Source: Paracoccus sp. S1E-3
GTDB taxonomy: Bacteria; Pseudomonadota; Alphaproteobacteria; Rhodobacterales; Rhodobacteraceae
Length of the DNA stretch: 64,000 bases
Reading direction: 5' to 3'
Assembly: GCF_013868135.1 (NCBI RefSeq)
Contig: NZ_JACEMU010000004.1
Span: forward strand, 310,001 to 374,000
Below, piece by piece: positions 1 through 9,156 of this stretch. The stretch's first letter is position 1. Each line of letters starts with the position of its first letter. Below the pieces are notes generated by a model, which saw only the letters and a list, made by a program, of their open reading frames with translations, had not been told where the DNA came from and ran no database searches. A program made the position numbers and the translations under genes.

Positions 1-1422
1 GTCCGTCAGCACGGCAATGCTGCGCGACGCCAGATCCGGCGCGGGCTCTGCCATCAACTGGCCGCGGATCGTCACCTCTGCCGGAACGGCGAGCCCCGCA
101 AAGGGGCCATCGGCGGCAAAGGGCGCAATCGGGCGCGGCGCGCCCCAGCTGAGCGCGCCGCCCATGTCACGCCCACCCGGCCGCAGCCGCACCGGCAGCA
201 GCGGTTCGTTCGCGAGCTCGGGATCGGCCGCCATGCGTGGCCCGGCGAAACGGATCAGCAAACCGCCCTTCGCCACCCAGTCGGCCAGCGGACCGTTCGC
301 CTGCAATCGCGTCTGATCCATCAGCACGATCACGTCGGGCTGGGCGGCCAGGGCGTCGTCCAGGCCCGCCTCGATCACCCGCGCCGAGCCTTGCAGCGCG
401 CTGCGCAGGAAATGCGCCGGCGACAGCAGGGCCTGCCCTTCGGACCGGGCCTGCGCCTGACCGATCAGGGCCACCACCGGCCGGCGCAGCCGGTCATCGC
501 CCAGCACCACCGCAGCGGCCGATTCAACCCCTTCGATCTGGAACCGCGTGACCCGGCCCAGCAATTCGGGCGGGAGATCCACCACCACCACCGGGCGCGA
601 GGTGATGCCCTCGCGGCTTGTCGGCGCGCCGGGTGTCAGCCGGGCCAGTTCGCGCGGGATGCCCTGCGGATCGGGACCGAGCGCCAGCACCGCGCCCATG
701 TCGGCCGCAGTCGACTGGATCTGCAGTTCCGGCCGGGCACCGTCGCGGCTCATGCGCAGCGTCTGTGGGGCGACGCGGGGCGCCACCACTCCCACCGGGC
801 CGCGCGCCGACAGCGCCGACAGCCATGCCGACCGCCTCGGATGGTCCAGCCCATCGCTGAGCCACAGGGTGCGCAGCCCGCCCGCCGGCGCATTCGCCAG
901 TAACGCGTCAGGGGCATCGGGATAGGCGCCGGGCCACGCCTGCGGGGTCGCCGCACGCAGCAGCGCCGCCACCCCATCATCAGCGCCAAAGGGCAACGCG
1001 CCGTCTGACCGGCCATCGGCCAGCAGGACCGCCACCGGGCGGCCACCGCCGATCGCGCCTTCCGCCGCCCGCAGCGCGCGGGTCTGGGCCGCACGCCAGT
1101 TCGGTGCGGCGGTGGCCCCCGCATCCATGACGATCAGCAGCGCCTCGTCCTCGATCACCGGCGGTGCCGGGCGCCAGATCGGGGCGGAAAAGGCCAGGAT
1201 CGCCGCCGCAACCGCCAGCAGGCGCAGCAGAAGCAGCCACCATGGCGTCCGCCGCGCGACGGGATGGGGATCCTGCAGGCCCACCAGCAGCGCCGTGCCG
1301 GGGAAGCGGACCCGTCGGGGCATCGGCGGCAGCGCCCGCAGCAGCCACCACAGAAGCGGAAGCGCCGCCAGCGCCAACAGCATCAGCGGCGCGCCGAAAC
1401 CTATCGGACCCAGCACCATCAT
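1..1422 (-). CDS. BatA/DUF4159-type membrane protein, N-terminal part (3' end outside window)
   Basis: The first 474 codons of a leftward gene; its end lies beyond the left edge. Residues about 5-40 and 60-90 form two hydrophobic segments around a PMPRRVRFPGTALL linker, typical of the BatA-like N-terminal double membrane region. A vWA-like segment follows (LLIVMDAGA), in which the metal-binding DxSxS is not intact, and later a GATase1-like segment (DVIVLMDQ, KGGLLIRFAGP). In family members a DUF4159 domain follows, but that part is not in view. The start ATG (1420-1422) overlaps the upstream DUF58 stop as ATGA, so the genes are translationally coupled in a moxR-DUF58-DUF4159 operon. Such operons are linked to envelope stress or metal insertion by MoxR chaperones; the exact role is unknown. 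Confidence 0.8.
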   Translation of the reverse strand, partial: MMVLGPIGFGAPLMLLALAALPLLWWLLRALPPMPRRVRFPGTALLVGLQDPHPVARRTPWWLLLLRLLAVAAAILAFSAPIWRPAPPVIEDEALLIVMDAGATAAPNWRAAQTRALRAAEGAIGGGRPVAVLLADGRSDGALPFGADDGVAALLRAATPQAWPGAYPDAPDALLANAPAGGLRTLWLSDGLDHPRRSAWLSALSARGPVGVVAPRVAPQTLRMSRDGARPELQIQSTAADMGAVLALGPDPQGIPRELARLTPGAPTSREGITSRPVVVVDLPPELLGRVTRFQIEGVESAAAVVLGDDRLRRPVVALIGQAQARSEGQALLSPAHFLRSALQGSARVIEAGLDDALAAQPDVIVLMDQTRLQANGPLADWVAKGGLLIRFAGPRMAADPELANEPLLPVRLRPGGRDMGGALSWGAPRPIAPFAADGPFAGLAVPAEVTIRGQLMAEPAPDLASRSIAVLTD

Positions 1423-2297
1423 CGCGCCGCGAGCACCCCATGCAGCCAGATCATCGCCTCGGAGACCGGGCGGCCCAGATCATGGGTGCCGAACACCATG
1501 CCCGCCTGCCGCGCCATCCGTCCAAGCGCCATGCGACGTTCTTCCAGTCGTGCCAGATAGGCCGTCCGCAGACCGCCTGCGTCGCGGGTGTCGTGGTGCA
1601 GGCCGCCCGCAGTTTCGAAGCGGATGGCGCCGTCGAAGGGAAAGCTTTCCTCGTCAGGCTGCAGCACCTGAAGGAGAACCCCACTGGCGCCGAGCTCCGC
1701 CACCCTTCGAGCAAACACCTCCAGAGCACTTAAATCATTCAGGAAGTCGTCGATCATCAGGACCACTTGCCCGGTCCGCACCGCAGCCGCAGGCGGGGCA
1801 TCGGCGTCCTGCACCAGCGGTGTCAGCGCAGCGATGCCCGCAGACAGTTTCGCCGCCTGCGCTGCACCGGAACCGGGATTGTCGCCCAGAAGCGCCACCC
1901 GTTCGCCGGCCCGGATCAGCGACAGCGACAACGACAGCGCGATGAGGCGTGAGCGGTCGAGCTTGGTCTCGCCCCCCTGCTGACCAGCGTAATTCATCCC
2001 CGCCCCCCGGCCCAGCCAGATCGCCGCTGTCCGTGCCGTCTGCCGTTCGCGGTCGCGCACAAAACGCGAATCGCCCCGTGCCGAACGACGCCAGTCGATG
2101 GCCGAGGCGGTGTCGCCCTCATGCGCCAGCCGATATTGCCAGAAATCCTCGCCGTGTCCCGGTCGGCGCAATCCGTGCCCGCCCGGCGCCACTGTGGCGG
2201 CGATGGGCCCGCGCGCCAGCACCAGCGGCGGCAGGGCCGCAGCCGCCGCCTCGGCCCTCGCGCGCAACTCGGCCGCCGGGATTCGGTCTGGGCTCAC
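1419..2297 (-). CDS. DUF58 domain-containing protein
   Basis: A 292-residue cytosolic protein of the DUF58 family, the usual partner of MoxR AAA+ ATPases. The family signature is visible around residues 62-72 as SAIDWRRSARG, followed by a vWA-like fold with VLMIDDFLNDLS near the middle. No signal peptide or membrane segment is seen. Its ATG overlaps the moxR stop (2294-2297) and its stop overlaps the next gene's ATG, so all three are expected on one mRNA. The protein probably acts as a MoxR substrate or adaptor; the biochemical function of DUF58 proteins is not settled. Confidence 0.9.
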   Translation of the reverse strand: MSPDRIPAAELRARAEAAAAALPPLVLARGPIAATVAPGGHGLRRPGHGEDFWQYRLAHEGDTASAIDWRRSARGDSRFVRDRERQTARTAAIWLGRGAGMNYAGQQGGETKLDRSRLIALSLSLSLIRAGERVALLGDNPGSGAAQAAKLSAGIAALTPLVQDADAPPAAAVRTGQVVLMIDDFLNDLSALEVFARRVAELGASGVLLQVLQPDEESFPFDGAIRFETAGGLHHDTRDAGGLRTAYLARLEERRMALGRMARQAGMVFGTHDLGRPVSEAMIWLHGVLAAR

Positions 2298-3292
2298 GCC
2301 GCCTTCCGAAGCTGGCTATCGCGGATACGGGCGATGATATCGTCGACGGTCTCGCCCCGCGCACGCGCGCCGAAGCTGAGCGCCATACGGTGACGCAGCA
2401 CTGGGGCGGCCATGGCATCGACATCCTCCAGCGTCGGGGCGAAGCGGCCGTTCAGCACCGCCCGCGCCCGTGTCACCAGCATCAGTGCCTGCGCCGCGCG
2501 CGGCCCCGGCCCCCAGCTCAGCGTCTCTGCCACCCAGGGCGCGCCCTCCGGCCCCGGACGCAGCGCCCGCACGAGATCGAGGATCGCATTCACCACCGTC
2601 TCGCCCACCGGCATCCGCCGGATCAGCGCCTGCGCGGCGATCAGCCCGTCCGCATTCATCACCGGATGAGGATCCTCGCGCTCGACCCCGGTGGTGGCCA
2701 GCAGAATGGCGCGTTCCGTGTCGCGGTCGGGGTAGTCCACATCGACCTGCATCAGGAAGCGGTCCAGCTGTGCTTCGGGCAGCGGATAGGTGCCTTCCTG
2801 TTCGATCGGGTTCTGCGTCGCCAGCACATGGAACGGCCGGCCAAGCGGGCGATGCGTGCCGCCGACGGTCACCTGCCCCTCCTGCATGGCCTGCAGCAGC
2901 GCCGACTGGGTGCGCGGGCTGGCACGGTTGATCTCATCCGCCATCAGCAGTTGGGTAAACACCGGCCCCTCGACGAAACGGAACGCGCGCCGGCCGTCCG
3001 GCGACTGGTCCAGCACCTCGGAACCGAGGATGTCGGCGGGCATCAGATCGGGGGTGAACTGGATCCGCGCATCCTGAAGCCCCAGCACCGTGGCCAGTGT
3101 GTCGACCAGCATGGTCTTGCCCAGACCGGGCTGACCGACCAGCAAGGCATGGCCGCCCGACAGGATCGCCGCCAGAACCTGCTCGACCACGTCGTGCTGA
3201 CCGACGAAGCGGCGCTCGATGCTGGACCGCGCCGCGATCAGCTGGGCGCCCAGGGTCAGGATCTCATCAACCAGTTTGTCATCCTCGGTCAT
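2294..3292 (-). CDS. MoxR family AAA+ ATPase
   Basis: A 332-residue AAA+ ATPase of the MoxR family when started at ATG 3292 (MTEDDKLVDE). The frame stays open 13 codons further up, but that extension does not look like MoxR. Walker A is GQPGLGKT at about residues 53-60. Walker B is LLMADEINRASP with the MoxR-typical sensor region, and NPIEQEGTYPLPEAQLDRF, a strongly conserved MoxR stretch, follows. MoxR proteins are chaperone-like ATPases that act with vWA-domain partners; here those are the two genes directly downstream, each overlapped by 4 bp. It is the first gene of the operon and is divergent from the DUF1285 gene, so the promoter should lie in 3293-3349. Confidence 0.93.
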   Translation of the reverse strand: MTEDDKLVDEILTLGAQLIAARSSIERRFVGQHDVVEQVLAAILSGGHALLVGQPGLGKTMLVDTLATVLGLQDARIQFTPDLMPADILGSEVLDQSPDGRRAFRFVEGPVFTQLLMADEINRASPRTQSALLQAMQEGQVTVGGTHRPLGRPFHVLATQNPIEQEGTYPLPEAQLDRFLMQVDVDYPDRDTERAILLATTGVEREDPHPVMNADGLIAAQALIRRMPVGETVVNAILDLVRALRPGPEGAPWVAETLSWGPGPRAAQALMLVTRARAVLNGRFAPTLEDVDAMAAPVLRHRMALSFGARARGETVDDIIARIRDSQLRKAA

Positions 3293-3349
3293 GACAATTC
3301 TCTCATTCTGCTCTAAGCCATATGAAACCACGGATCGAACACGGGCGAA

Positions 3350-3943
3350 ATGGGCAATCCGTCAGACATCACACCAGGCGGCATCCCGGCGGGGGATCGC
3401 GCAAGCGGCATCTCGCAGGCCGCGCGCGAGATCGGACAGCGCGGGCCGGCGCCGGTGCATCTGTGGAATCCCCCCTATTGCGGCGAGATGGATATGGAGA
3501 TCCGCGCCGACGGGACGTGGTATCACGAGGGCGGCCCGATCGCGCGCCCCGGCATGGTCCGCATGTTCGCCAATATCCTCAAATACGAAAACGGTCGGCA
3601 CTATCTGGTCACCCCGGTTGAAAAGATCGGCATCCGGGTCGTGGACGCCCCCTTCATCGCCACCGATGTCGATATCGGTGGCGACGAGATCGTCTTTCAC
3701 ACCAATATCGGTGACAGCGCCCGGCTGGACGCCGATCATCCCCTCGTCATGGTGGGCACGGCCGAGCGACCGCGCCCCTATGTCGACATCCGCGGCGGCC
3801 TGCGCGCCCGGATCGACCGCAAGAGTTTTTATCGGTTGGCCGAACATGCCACCAAAGGCCCGGACGGGCTGATGGGGGTGTATTCGGCCGGTGTTTTCTA
3901 CCCGTTGGAGTTACCATCATGGCACGGTTCGCCGCCAATCTGA
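3350..3943 (+). CDS. DUF1285 domain-containing protein
   Basis: A 197-residue cytosolic protein with the DUF1285 hallmarks: LWNPPYCGEMDMEI near residue 40, the DGTWYHEGGPI motif, and the PYVDIRGGLRARIDRKSFYRL stretch near the end. The family is widespread in Alphaproteobacteria and structurally known, but its function is unknown. The stop lies 25 bp inside the following hyi-like gene, so the two are co-transcribed. In many relatives DUF1285 sits beside moxR, as here, though divergently oriented. Confidence 0.9.
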   Translation: MGNPSDITPGGIPAGDRASGISQAAREIGQRGPAPVHLWNPPYCGEMDMEIRADGTWYHEGGPIARPGMVRMFANILKYENGRHYLVTPVEKIGIRVVDAPFIATDVDIGGDEIVFHTNIGDSARLDADHPLVMVGTAERPRPYVDIRGGLRARIDRKSFYRLAEHATKGPDGLMGVYSAGVFYPLELPSWHGSPPI

Positions 3944-4683
3944 CCCTACTGTTCAACGAACTTCCGATGCTGCAACGATTCGATGCCGCCAAACGCGCAG
4001 GCTTTCAGGGGGTCGAGATCCTGTTCCCCTACGACCTAGCGGCGCCCGAATTGCGGCAGGCCGCGCGACAGGCCGGCATGGATATCGTGCTGATCAACTG
4101 CCCGCCGCCGAACTGGGCCGGCGGACCGCGCGGCTTCGCCGCCGTCCCCGGACTGAGCGACCGCTTTCAGCGCGATTTCGAACGTGCGCTGCGCGTGGCC
4201 GAGGCGCTGTCGGCGCGCCATATCCACATCATGTCCGGCAAGGCCGAGGGCGCCGCCGCCATGGCCTGCATGATCGACAATCTGCGTTGGGCCGCCAACC
4301 GAGCGCCCCATGCCAGCCTGACGATCGAACCGATGAATCAGACCGACATGCCCGGCTATTTCCTGTCCTGCTTCGACATGGCGGCCGAGGTGATGGACGC
4401 CGTCGACGCCCCCAATCTCGGACTGCAATTCGACGCCTATCAGGCCCATATGATCACCGGCGACGTGCTGGGCACCTGGGAAAAGCACGGCCACCGCGTT
4501 CACCACATCCAGATCGCCGGCGCCCCCGGCCGCCACGAACCGCGCGAGGGCGAGATCGACTACCCGGCCTTCTTCCGCGCCGTGGACGCGTCGTGCTATC
4601 CCGGCTGGGTGGCGGCGGAATATACCCCGCGCACCACAACCGAAGCCGGCCTGCGCTGGATGGCCCGGAGCGCCGGGATCTGA
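3919..4683 (+). CDS. hyi: hydroxypyruvate isomerase-like TIM-barrel protein
   Basis: A 254-residue xylose-isomerase-like TIM barrel close in length to Hyi (about 258). It begins with ARFAANLTLLFNE, typical of the Hyi/OtnI group. Two metal-coordinating glutamates are visible in TIEPMNQ (about residue 136) and in VAAEYTPR (about 235); QFDAYQAHM and HHIQIAGAPGRHEP are further conserved Hyi segments. The expected reaction is interconversion of hydroxypyruvate and tartronate semialdehyde in glyoxylate metabolism, but no glyoxylate carboligase or tartronate semialdehyde reductase gene is nearby. A 2-oxo-tetronate isomerase role (OtnI-like) is therefore possible. It overlaps the DUF1285 gene by 25 bp. 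Confidence 0.85.
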   Translation: MARFAANLTLLFNELPMLQRFDAAKRAGFQGVEILFPYDLAAPELRQAARQAGMDIVLINCPPPNWAGGPRGFAAVPGLSDRFQRDFERALRVAEALSARHIHIMSGKAEGAAAMACMIDNLRWAANRAPHASLTIEPMNQTDMPGYFLSCFDMAAEVMDAVDAPNLGLQFDAYQAHMITGDVLGTWEKHGHRVHHIQIAGAPGRHEPREGEIDYPAFFRAVDASCYPGWVAAEYTPRTTTEAGLRWMARSAGI

Positions 4684-4690
4684 CCGCGCC

Positions 4691-4717
4691 CGGCCGAACG
4701 GCCGAACGGATATTTTT
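4691..4717 (+). terminator. weak intrinsic terminator after hyi
   Basis: A 5-bp GC stem CGGCC/GGCCG with a GAAC loop (4691-4704) is followed by a run of five T (4713-4717), 8 nt after the hyi stop. The stem is short and the T run is offset by several bases, so efficiency is uncertain. Confidence 0.45.
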
Positions 4718-4806
4718 GCCAGAATGAAAGCCGGGCCAATTCACTTCGACCCGGATATTCCGGAACGAGGCCCGGCCCACGAGGCAACGCCCCCGTTGCG
4801 GGCGCC

Positions 4807-4828
4807 AAAAAAGAGGCGGCGCGTCCGC
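4807..4828 (-). terminator. intrinsic terminator of the lpxD-acp-ketoacyl synthase operon
   Basis: Read leftward, the stem GCGG-ACGCG-CCGC is followed by CTC and six T. It lies about 34 bp beyond the ketoacyl synthase stop, in the convergent gap with hyi. Confidence 0.55.
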
Positions 4829-4861
4829 TGCGTCGCCCCGAACCCCTCCCCGGCGCCGCGT

Positions 4862-6136
4862 TCAGACGCGCTTCAGCGCGATCACCGCGTTCAGGCCGCC
4901 GAAGGCGAAGGCATTGGACAGGACCGCATTCACCTTGGCCTCGCGCGCCACGTTCGGCACCACATCCAGGGCGCATTCCGGGTCCGGTTCTTCATAGCCG
5001 ATGGTGGGGGCGATGATGCCATCGCGCAGTGCCATGATGCAGGCCAGAAGTTCGATCGCGCCGGTGCCCCCGATGACATGGCCGTGCATCGACTTCGTCG
5101 ACGAAATCATCAGCCGGTCCGCGTGATGGCCGAAGGCATGGGCGACGGCCGCGCATTCGGTCTTGTCATTGGCCGCGGTGCCGGTGCCATGGGCGTTGAT
5201 ATAGCCGATTTCATCGGGGTTTATCCCTGCATCGCGCATCGCCCCGGTAATCGCGCGTTCGGCACCCTGCGCGCTCGGCATGACGATATCCTGCGCATCG
5301 GAGGACATCGCAAACCCGACCACCTCGGCCAGGATATCTGCGCCACGGGCGCGGGCGTGGTCGTAATCCTCGAAGACGAAGACGCCGGCGCCCTCGCCCT
5401 GAACCATGCCGTTGCGATTGGCGCTGAAGGGGCGGCAGGCATCCTTGGACATGACGCGCAGGCCCTCCCATGCCTTGACGCCGCCGAAACACAGCATTGC
5501 CTCGGAGCCGCCGGCCAGCATGACCCGCGCCGCGCCCGAGCGCACCATCTGGAAGGCCAGCCCCATCGCGTGATTGGAGCTGGCGCAGGCGGTGGCGACG
5601 GTGAAGGACGGCCCCCGCATTCCGAACTCCATGCTGACATGCGAGGCGGCGGCATTGTTCATCAGCTTCGGCACCACGAAGGGATGGACGCGGTTCTTTC
5701 CTTCCTCATAGACGGTGCGGTAATTCTCGTCCCAGGTGTTCATGCCACCTGCGGCCGTGCCCAGCACGACGCCCGCCGACAGACCCAGCTCGCCCTGAAA
5801 GTCCAACCCGGACTGGGCGACGGCTTCCTTTGCCGCCAGCAGCGTGAACTGGGTGAATTTGTCGTAAAGCAGGATCTGCTGGCGGTTGAACCAGGTCTCG
5901 GGCTGCCAGTCATGGATCTGGCCGCCGATCTGGATGGTCAAGCGGTCTACATCGCGAAAATCCAGTTGCGAGATGCCGCAACGCCCCTCGCGCAGCGCCT
6001 CCAGCGTGGAAGGCACATCCAGCCCGAGCGCATTGACGGTGCCCATTCCGGTGATGGCGACCCGGCGCAGCCCGCGCATGGGCCGGGCGACCTCGACGGT
6101 TGCGGATGCGCCATCCTTGGCCTGCTTCACACTCAT
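4862..6136 (-). CDS. beta-ketoacyl-ACP synthase, FabF/KAS II family
   Basis: A 424-residue thiolase-fold condensing enzyme. The catalytic triad is visible: Cys in TVATACASSNHAMG, His in NAHGTGTAANDKTE and His in KSMHGHVIGGTGAIE. The usual KAS II sequence is KSMTGHLLGAAGA, so the second His loop is somewhat divergent. It condenses malonyl-ACP with an acyl chain. The ATG overlaps the stop of the upstream carrier protein gene (ATGA, 6133-6136), and lpxD precedes that, so this is probably a dedicated synthase working with the neighbouring carrier on a special lipid A or envelope acyl chain rather than the housekeeping FabF. That specialisation is inferred from context. Confidence 0.88.
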   Translation of the reverse strand: MSVKQAKDGASATVEVARPMRGLRRVAITGMGTVNALGLDVPSTLEALREGRCGISQLDFRDVDRLTIQIGGQIHDWQPETWFNRQQILLYDKFTQFTLLAAKEAVAQSGLDFQGELGLSAGVVLGTAAGGMNTWDENYRTVYEEGKNRVHPFVVPKLMNNAAASHVSMEFGMRGPSFTVATACASSNHAMGLAFQMVRSGAARVMLAGGSEAMLCFGGVKAWEGLRVMSKDACRPFSANRNGMVQGEGAGVFVFEDYDHARARGADILAEVVGFAMSSDAQDIVMPSAQGAERAITGAMRDAGINPDEIGYINAHGTGTAANDKTECAAVAHAFGHHADRLMISSTKSMHGHVIGGTGAIELLACIMALRDGIIAPTIGYEEPDPECALDVVPNVAREAKVNAVLSNAFAFGGLNAVIALKRV

Positions 6137-6393
6137 CCTTTCGCCGCCACCAGCTTTTCCACCGCCGCAATGATGCTGCCGGTGCTGCTGATGTCGAATT
6201 CCGATTTCTCGGGTTCATTGGCGTTGAAGGGGATGGTGATGTCGAACTCCTCCTCCAGGGCGAAGATCGATTCGACCAGCCCGAGGCTGTCGATGCCCAG
6301 ATCAGCGGGAGAGGAATCGTCGGTCACCTGTTCGACGTCCAGCATGGCCTGCTCGGCGATGATGTTGCGGATGCGATCGCGAATATCGGTCAT
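6133..6393 (-). CDS. acyl carrier protein (AcpXL-like)
   Basis: An 86-residue acidic carrier with the 4'-phosphopantetheine attachment serine in LGIDSLGLVESIF (about residue 36). The C-terminal half is longer and more divergent than in housekeeping AcpP (IPFNANEPEKSEFDISS), as in the AcpXL group that carries very-long-chain acyl groups for lipid A. It sits between lpxD (12 bp upstream) and a KAS II gene that overlaps it by 4 bp. A good Shine-Dalgarno (CGGAGACCCAC) precedes ATG 6393. Assignment to the AcpXL group is from resemblance and context only. Confidence 0.88.
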   Translation of the reverse strand: MTDIRDRIRNIIAEQAMLDVEQVTDDSSPADLGIDSLGLVESIFALEEEFDITIPFNANEPEKSEFDISSTGSIIAAVEKLVAAKG

Positions 6394-6405
6394 GTGGGTC
6401 TCCGT

Positions 6406-7491
6406 TCAGGCCTTTTCGATCAAGTCTGTAACAGTTTTCTGAAGCTTTGCGACTGTGGCGGCAAGTCGCGGCAGGCGCCGGGTGGCGCGATCCATTTCCA
6501 GCCGGGTCGTCATTTCGACCGCCGGATTGCCCAGCACCACGCGCCCTGCCGGCACCCGGCTGAAGATCTTGGCCGAACCGCCCGCGATCACGTCATCGCC
6601 GATGGTGATGTTGTCGGAAACGCCGACCTGGCCCGCCAGCACCACCCGGTCGCCCAGCACCGAGGATCCTGCAACCCCCACCTGACCGCAGATCAGGCAG
6701 TCGCGCCCGATCACCACATTGTGGCCGAGATGAACGAGGTTATCGAGCTTGGTCCCCGACCCGATCCGGGTCGCCCGGACCGTTCCCCGGTCGATGGCCG
6801 CGCCGGCGCCGATCTCGACATCATCGCCGATCTCGACGCCGCCGAGCGAGTGGATACGCTCCCAGGATTGCGGCATGAAATTTTCGCGTTTTCCAAGATT
6901 TCTGCGCATTTCCTCGACACCGGATTCTTCCGCCGTGACAAAGGAAAATCCGTCCCCGCCGATGATCGCGCCGGGCTGGATCACCACCCGGTCGCCGATG
7001 CGGATGCCGTGCTGGAGGCGTGCGCCGTTCAGGATCAGCGCATCGTCGCCGATCCGGGCTCCGCGCTCGATCGAGACATGGCTGGCGATGCGGGCGCGCG
7101 CACCGATCACGACGTCCGCGCCGATGCTGACGAAGGGTCCGATGGCGGCGCCCGCGCCAATCGTGGCCGAGGGGTCGATGACTGCGCTGGGATGGATGCC
7201 GGGGGCGATGTCGGGGCCGGGATCAAAGCTGCGGGTCAGCCCGGCCATGACCAGACGCGGGCGCGGCGCGAAGATGGCGGCAGCCAGTCCGTAAGCCTCG
7301 GGCTGCATGCCTTCGGACAGGATGGCGGCGGCGCCGGGGCGCAGCGCCTCGGCATATTTGGGCGACATGGCAAGCGCGATCTGGCCCGGCTGGTCCTGCC
7401 CCGGCTCTGCCGCGCCAGAGATCAGCATCGTCTGGTCGCCCCAGGCACGGGCGTTCAGCGCCTGCGCGAGTTCCTTGATCGTGATCTGCAT
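6406..7491 (-). CDS. lpxD: UDP-3-O-acyl-glucosamine N-acyltransferase
   Basis: LpxD transfers a 3-hydroxyacyl chain from ACP to UDP-3-O-acyl-glucosamine in lipid A synthesis. The protein has 361 residues from ATG 7491 (MQITIKELAQALNARAWG), preceded by AAAGGAGACCGCC. An N-terminal uridine-binding-like domain spans about 1-100, followed by hexapeptide repeats forming a left-handed beta helix (IGAGAAIGPFVSIGADVVIGARARI onward). The catalytic His is in HLGHNVVIG. It is separated by 12 bp from an ACP and then a ketoacyl synthase gene. The usual bamA-lpxD-fabZ-lpxA surroundings are absent, so this may be a second LpxD copy or a homologue for another sugar nucleotide. Confidence 0.85.
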   Translation of the reverse strand: MQITIKELAQALNARAWGDQTMLISGAAEPGQDQPGQIALAMSPKYAEALRPGAAAILSEGMQPEAYGLAAAIFAPRPRLVMAGLTRSFDPGPDIAPGIHPSAVIDPSATIGAGAAIGPFVSIGADVVIGARARIASHVSIERGARIGDDALILNGARLQHGIRIGDRVVIQPGAIIGGDGFSFVTAEESGVEEMRRNLGKRENFMPQSWERIHSLGGVEIGDDVEIGAGAAIDRGTVRATRIGSGTKLDNLVHLGHNVVIGRDCLICGQVGVAGSSVLGDRVVLAGQVGVSDNITIGDDVIAGGSAKIFSRVPAGRVVLGNPAVEMTTRLEMDRATRRLPRLAATVAKLQKTVTDLIEKA

Positions 7492-7560
7492 GGCGGTCTC
7501 CTTTTCGCGGACTGATCTAGACATCCGCGCGCCGCTTTGCCAGTCCCGCGCCTGCGCGCG

Positions 7561-9156
7561 TCAGGTCCCGGCCTCCGCCGCCTTCTGCATCGCCGCCCAG
7601 ACCTTGGCATCGCGCCCATAGGTGTCGGGATAGGTCCGCAGCGTCCCGTCCGGCCCCGGAATGGCGGTGAAATAGACCAGGTGGATCGGCAGCGGCTCGT
7701 CCAGCTTCAGCCAGCGCTCCTCGCCGGTGTCCAGCACCTTGTGGAACAGCGCCTTCGGGTCCGCGGAATTGCCGCGCAGCAGCTGGTAAGCCAGCTCGAA
7801 CGGCTTGGCCACGCGCACGCAGCCATGCGAGGCGGCACGGTCGCGATTGCCGAACAGCCCCTTTGACGGGGTGTCATGCAGATAGATATTCCACGGGTTC
7901 GGGAACATGAATTTCACCAGCCCCAGCGCATTGTCGGCCGAGGGCTTCTGCCGCAGCCGATAGGGAAAGTTCTTGTCGCTGTACTTGCTGAAATCGATCT
8001 GATCGCGCGGCACGATACGACCCTTGCGATCGACCACGTCCAGATGCGCGACCGCATAGCGGTTTGCGCGCAGCTTCGACAGATAGGACTGCGCGGCGAT
8101 GGATTGCGGCACATTCCAGCGCGGGTTGGGCACGACGAATTCCATCACGTCACTGAACTCGGGCGTTTCCCAGTCGGGATCGGGCTTGCCGACAACAACG
8201 CGGGTATCGAAAACGGTCTGCCCGTTTTCGCGGATTTCGGCCATGTAACTGGGAATGTTGACCCAGACCATGCGCGCGTTCAGGTCGTGGCCATTCAGCC
8301 AGCGCAGACGTTCCATCGCGATCATCAGCCGGCGCACGTCCGGTCCCGCATCGCCACCGTTCAGCCGCGCCACCGTCTTCGGGCCAGCAATCCCATCGTC
8401 GGGAAGCCCGGCGGCTTGCTGATACCGGGCGACCGCCTGCCCGAGGCCCTCATCGAAGACCTGCGCATCCGCCGGGGCGGTCGGCGCGGCAAATCCGATG
8501 CTGGCCAGGCGCGCACGCAGATTGGCGACCTCGGGTCCGGTGACGCCGGGCTTGTAGAGACCCGAGGCAACCACGGGCGCGTCCGCCGGGGCGATCAGTG
8601 CCGCGTGTTCCGCCAGCATCTCCTGCAAGCGCAGATATGCCGGGTCATGCGGCGGCAGCGACGCCAGCGCGGCGGCCGGATCGCCCCCGGTCAAGCCCTT
8701 CAGCAGAGCCGCCATGTCGACCGGGATCACGCTGCGCTTGTTCATCGAATCGGTGCGCTGCGGATCGACCAGCCCGTTCGAGACATCATTGGCCCAACGC
8801 GAAAGCAGGCGCGCGTAACGCAGCTCCGCAGTGATGTCCCGGGCCGTTTCCCCGGCGCTCAACCCCGTCACGTCATAGCGGGCCGGGGGCAGCCCATGAC
8901 TCGGTGCGGTGGCGACGGCGGTCAGCAGCGCCGCACGGCGCGCTTCGGCCTCTGACCCCAGAAAGACGGGCTGCAGGCCATGGGCGCCGTAAAAGGCCGC
9001 CAGCCCCGGATCGCCCGCGACGGTCTGGGCCAGTTCCATTTCGGCCTCGCTGAAATCGAGCCTGGGCGCGGGCATCGCCGCGGCGAGTGCGGGGATCAGC
9101 GCCATACAGGCACCCGACAGGGTGATTCGGCGAATACGATTCGCAAACTTGTTCAC
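7561..9156 (-). CDS. L,D-transpeptidase (YcbB/LdtD-like) with peptidoglycan-binding domain
   Basis: A periplasmic enzyme that forms 3-3 cross-links in peptidoglycan. I place the start at GTG 9156, which has GAGG 7-10 nt upstream and is followed at once by a signal peptide (NKFANRIRR... ALIPALAAA), giving 531 residues. An N-terminal scaffold region is followed by a PG_binding_1 domain (around VASGLYKPGVTGPEVANLR to GIAGPKTVARLN) and a C-terminal YkuD domain. The catalytic motif is HDTP at about residue 430 and SHGCVRV at about 446, with the active Cys in SHGC. The frame is open for another 229 codons upstream, but those lack any coding character. It is divergent from a DUF882 gene with a related cell-wall role. 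Confidence 0.92.
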   Translation of the reverse strand: MNKFANRIRRITLSGACMALIPALAAAMPAPRLDFSEAEMELAQTVAGDPGLAAFYGAHGLQPVFLGSEAEARRAALLTAVATAPSHGLPPARYDVTGLSAGETARDITAELRYARLLSRWANDVSNGLVDPQRTDSMNKRSVIPVDMAALLKGLTGGDPAAALASLPPHDPAYLRLQEMLAEHAALIAPADAPVVASGLYKPGVTGPEVANLRARLASIGFAAPTAPADAQVFDEGLGQAVARYQQAAGLPDDGIAGPKTVARLNGGDAGPDVRRLMIAMERLRWLNGHDLNARMVWVNIPSYMAEIRENGQTVFDTRVVVGKPDPDWETPEFSDVMEFVVPNPRWNVPQSIAAQSYLSKLRANRYAVAHLDVVDRKGRIVPRDQIDFSKYSDKNFPYRLRQKPSADNALGLVKFMFPNPWNIYLHDTPSKGLFGNRDRAASHGCVRVAKPFELAYQLLRGNSADPKALFHKVLDTGEERWLKLDEPLPIHLVYFTAIPGPDGTLRTYPDTYGRDAKVWAAMQKAAEAGT

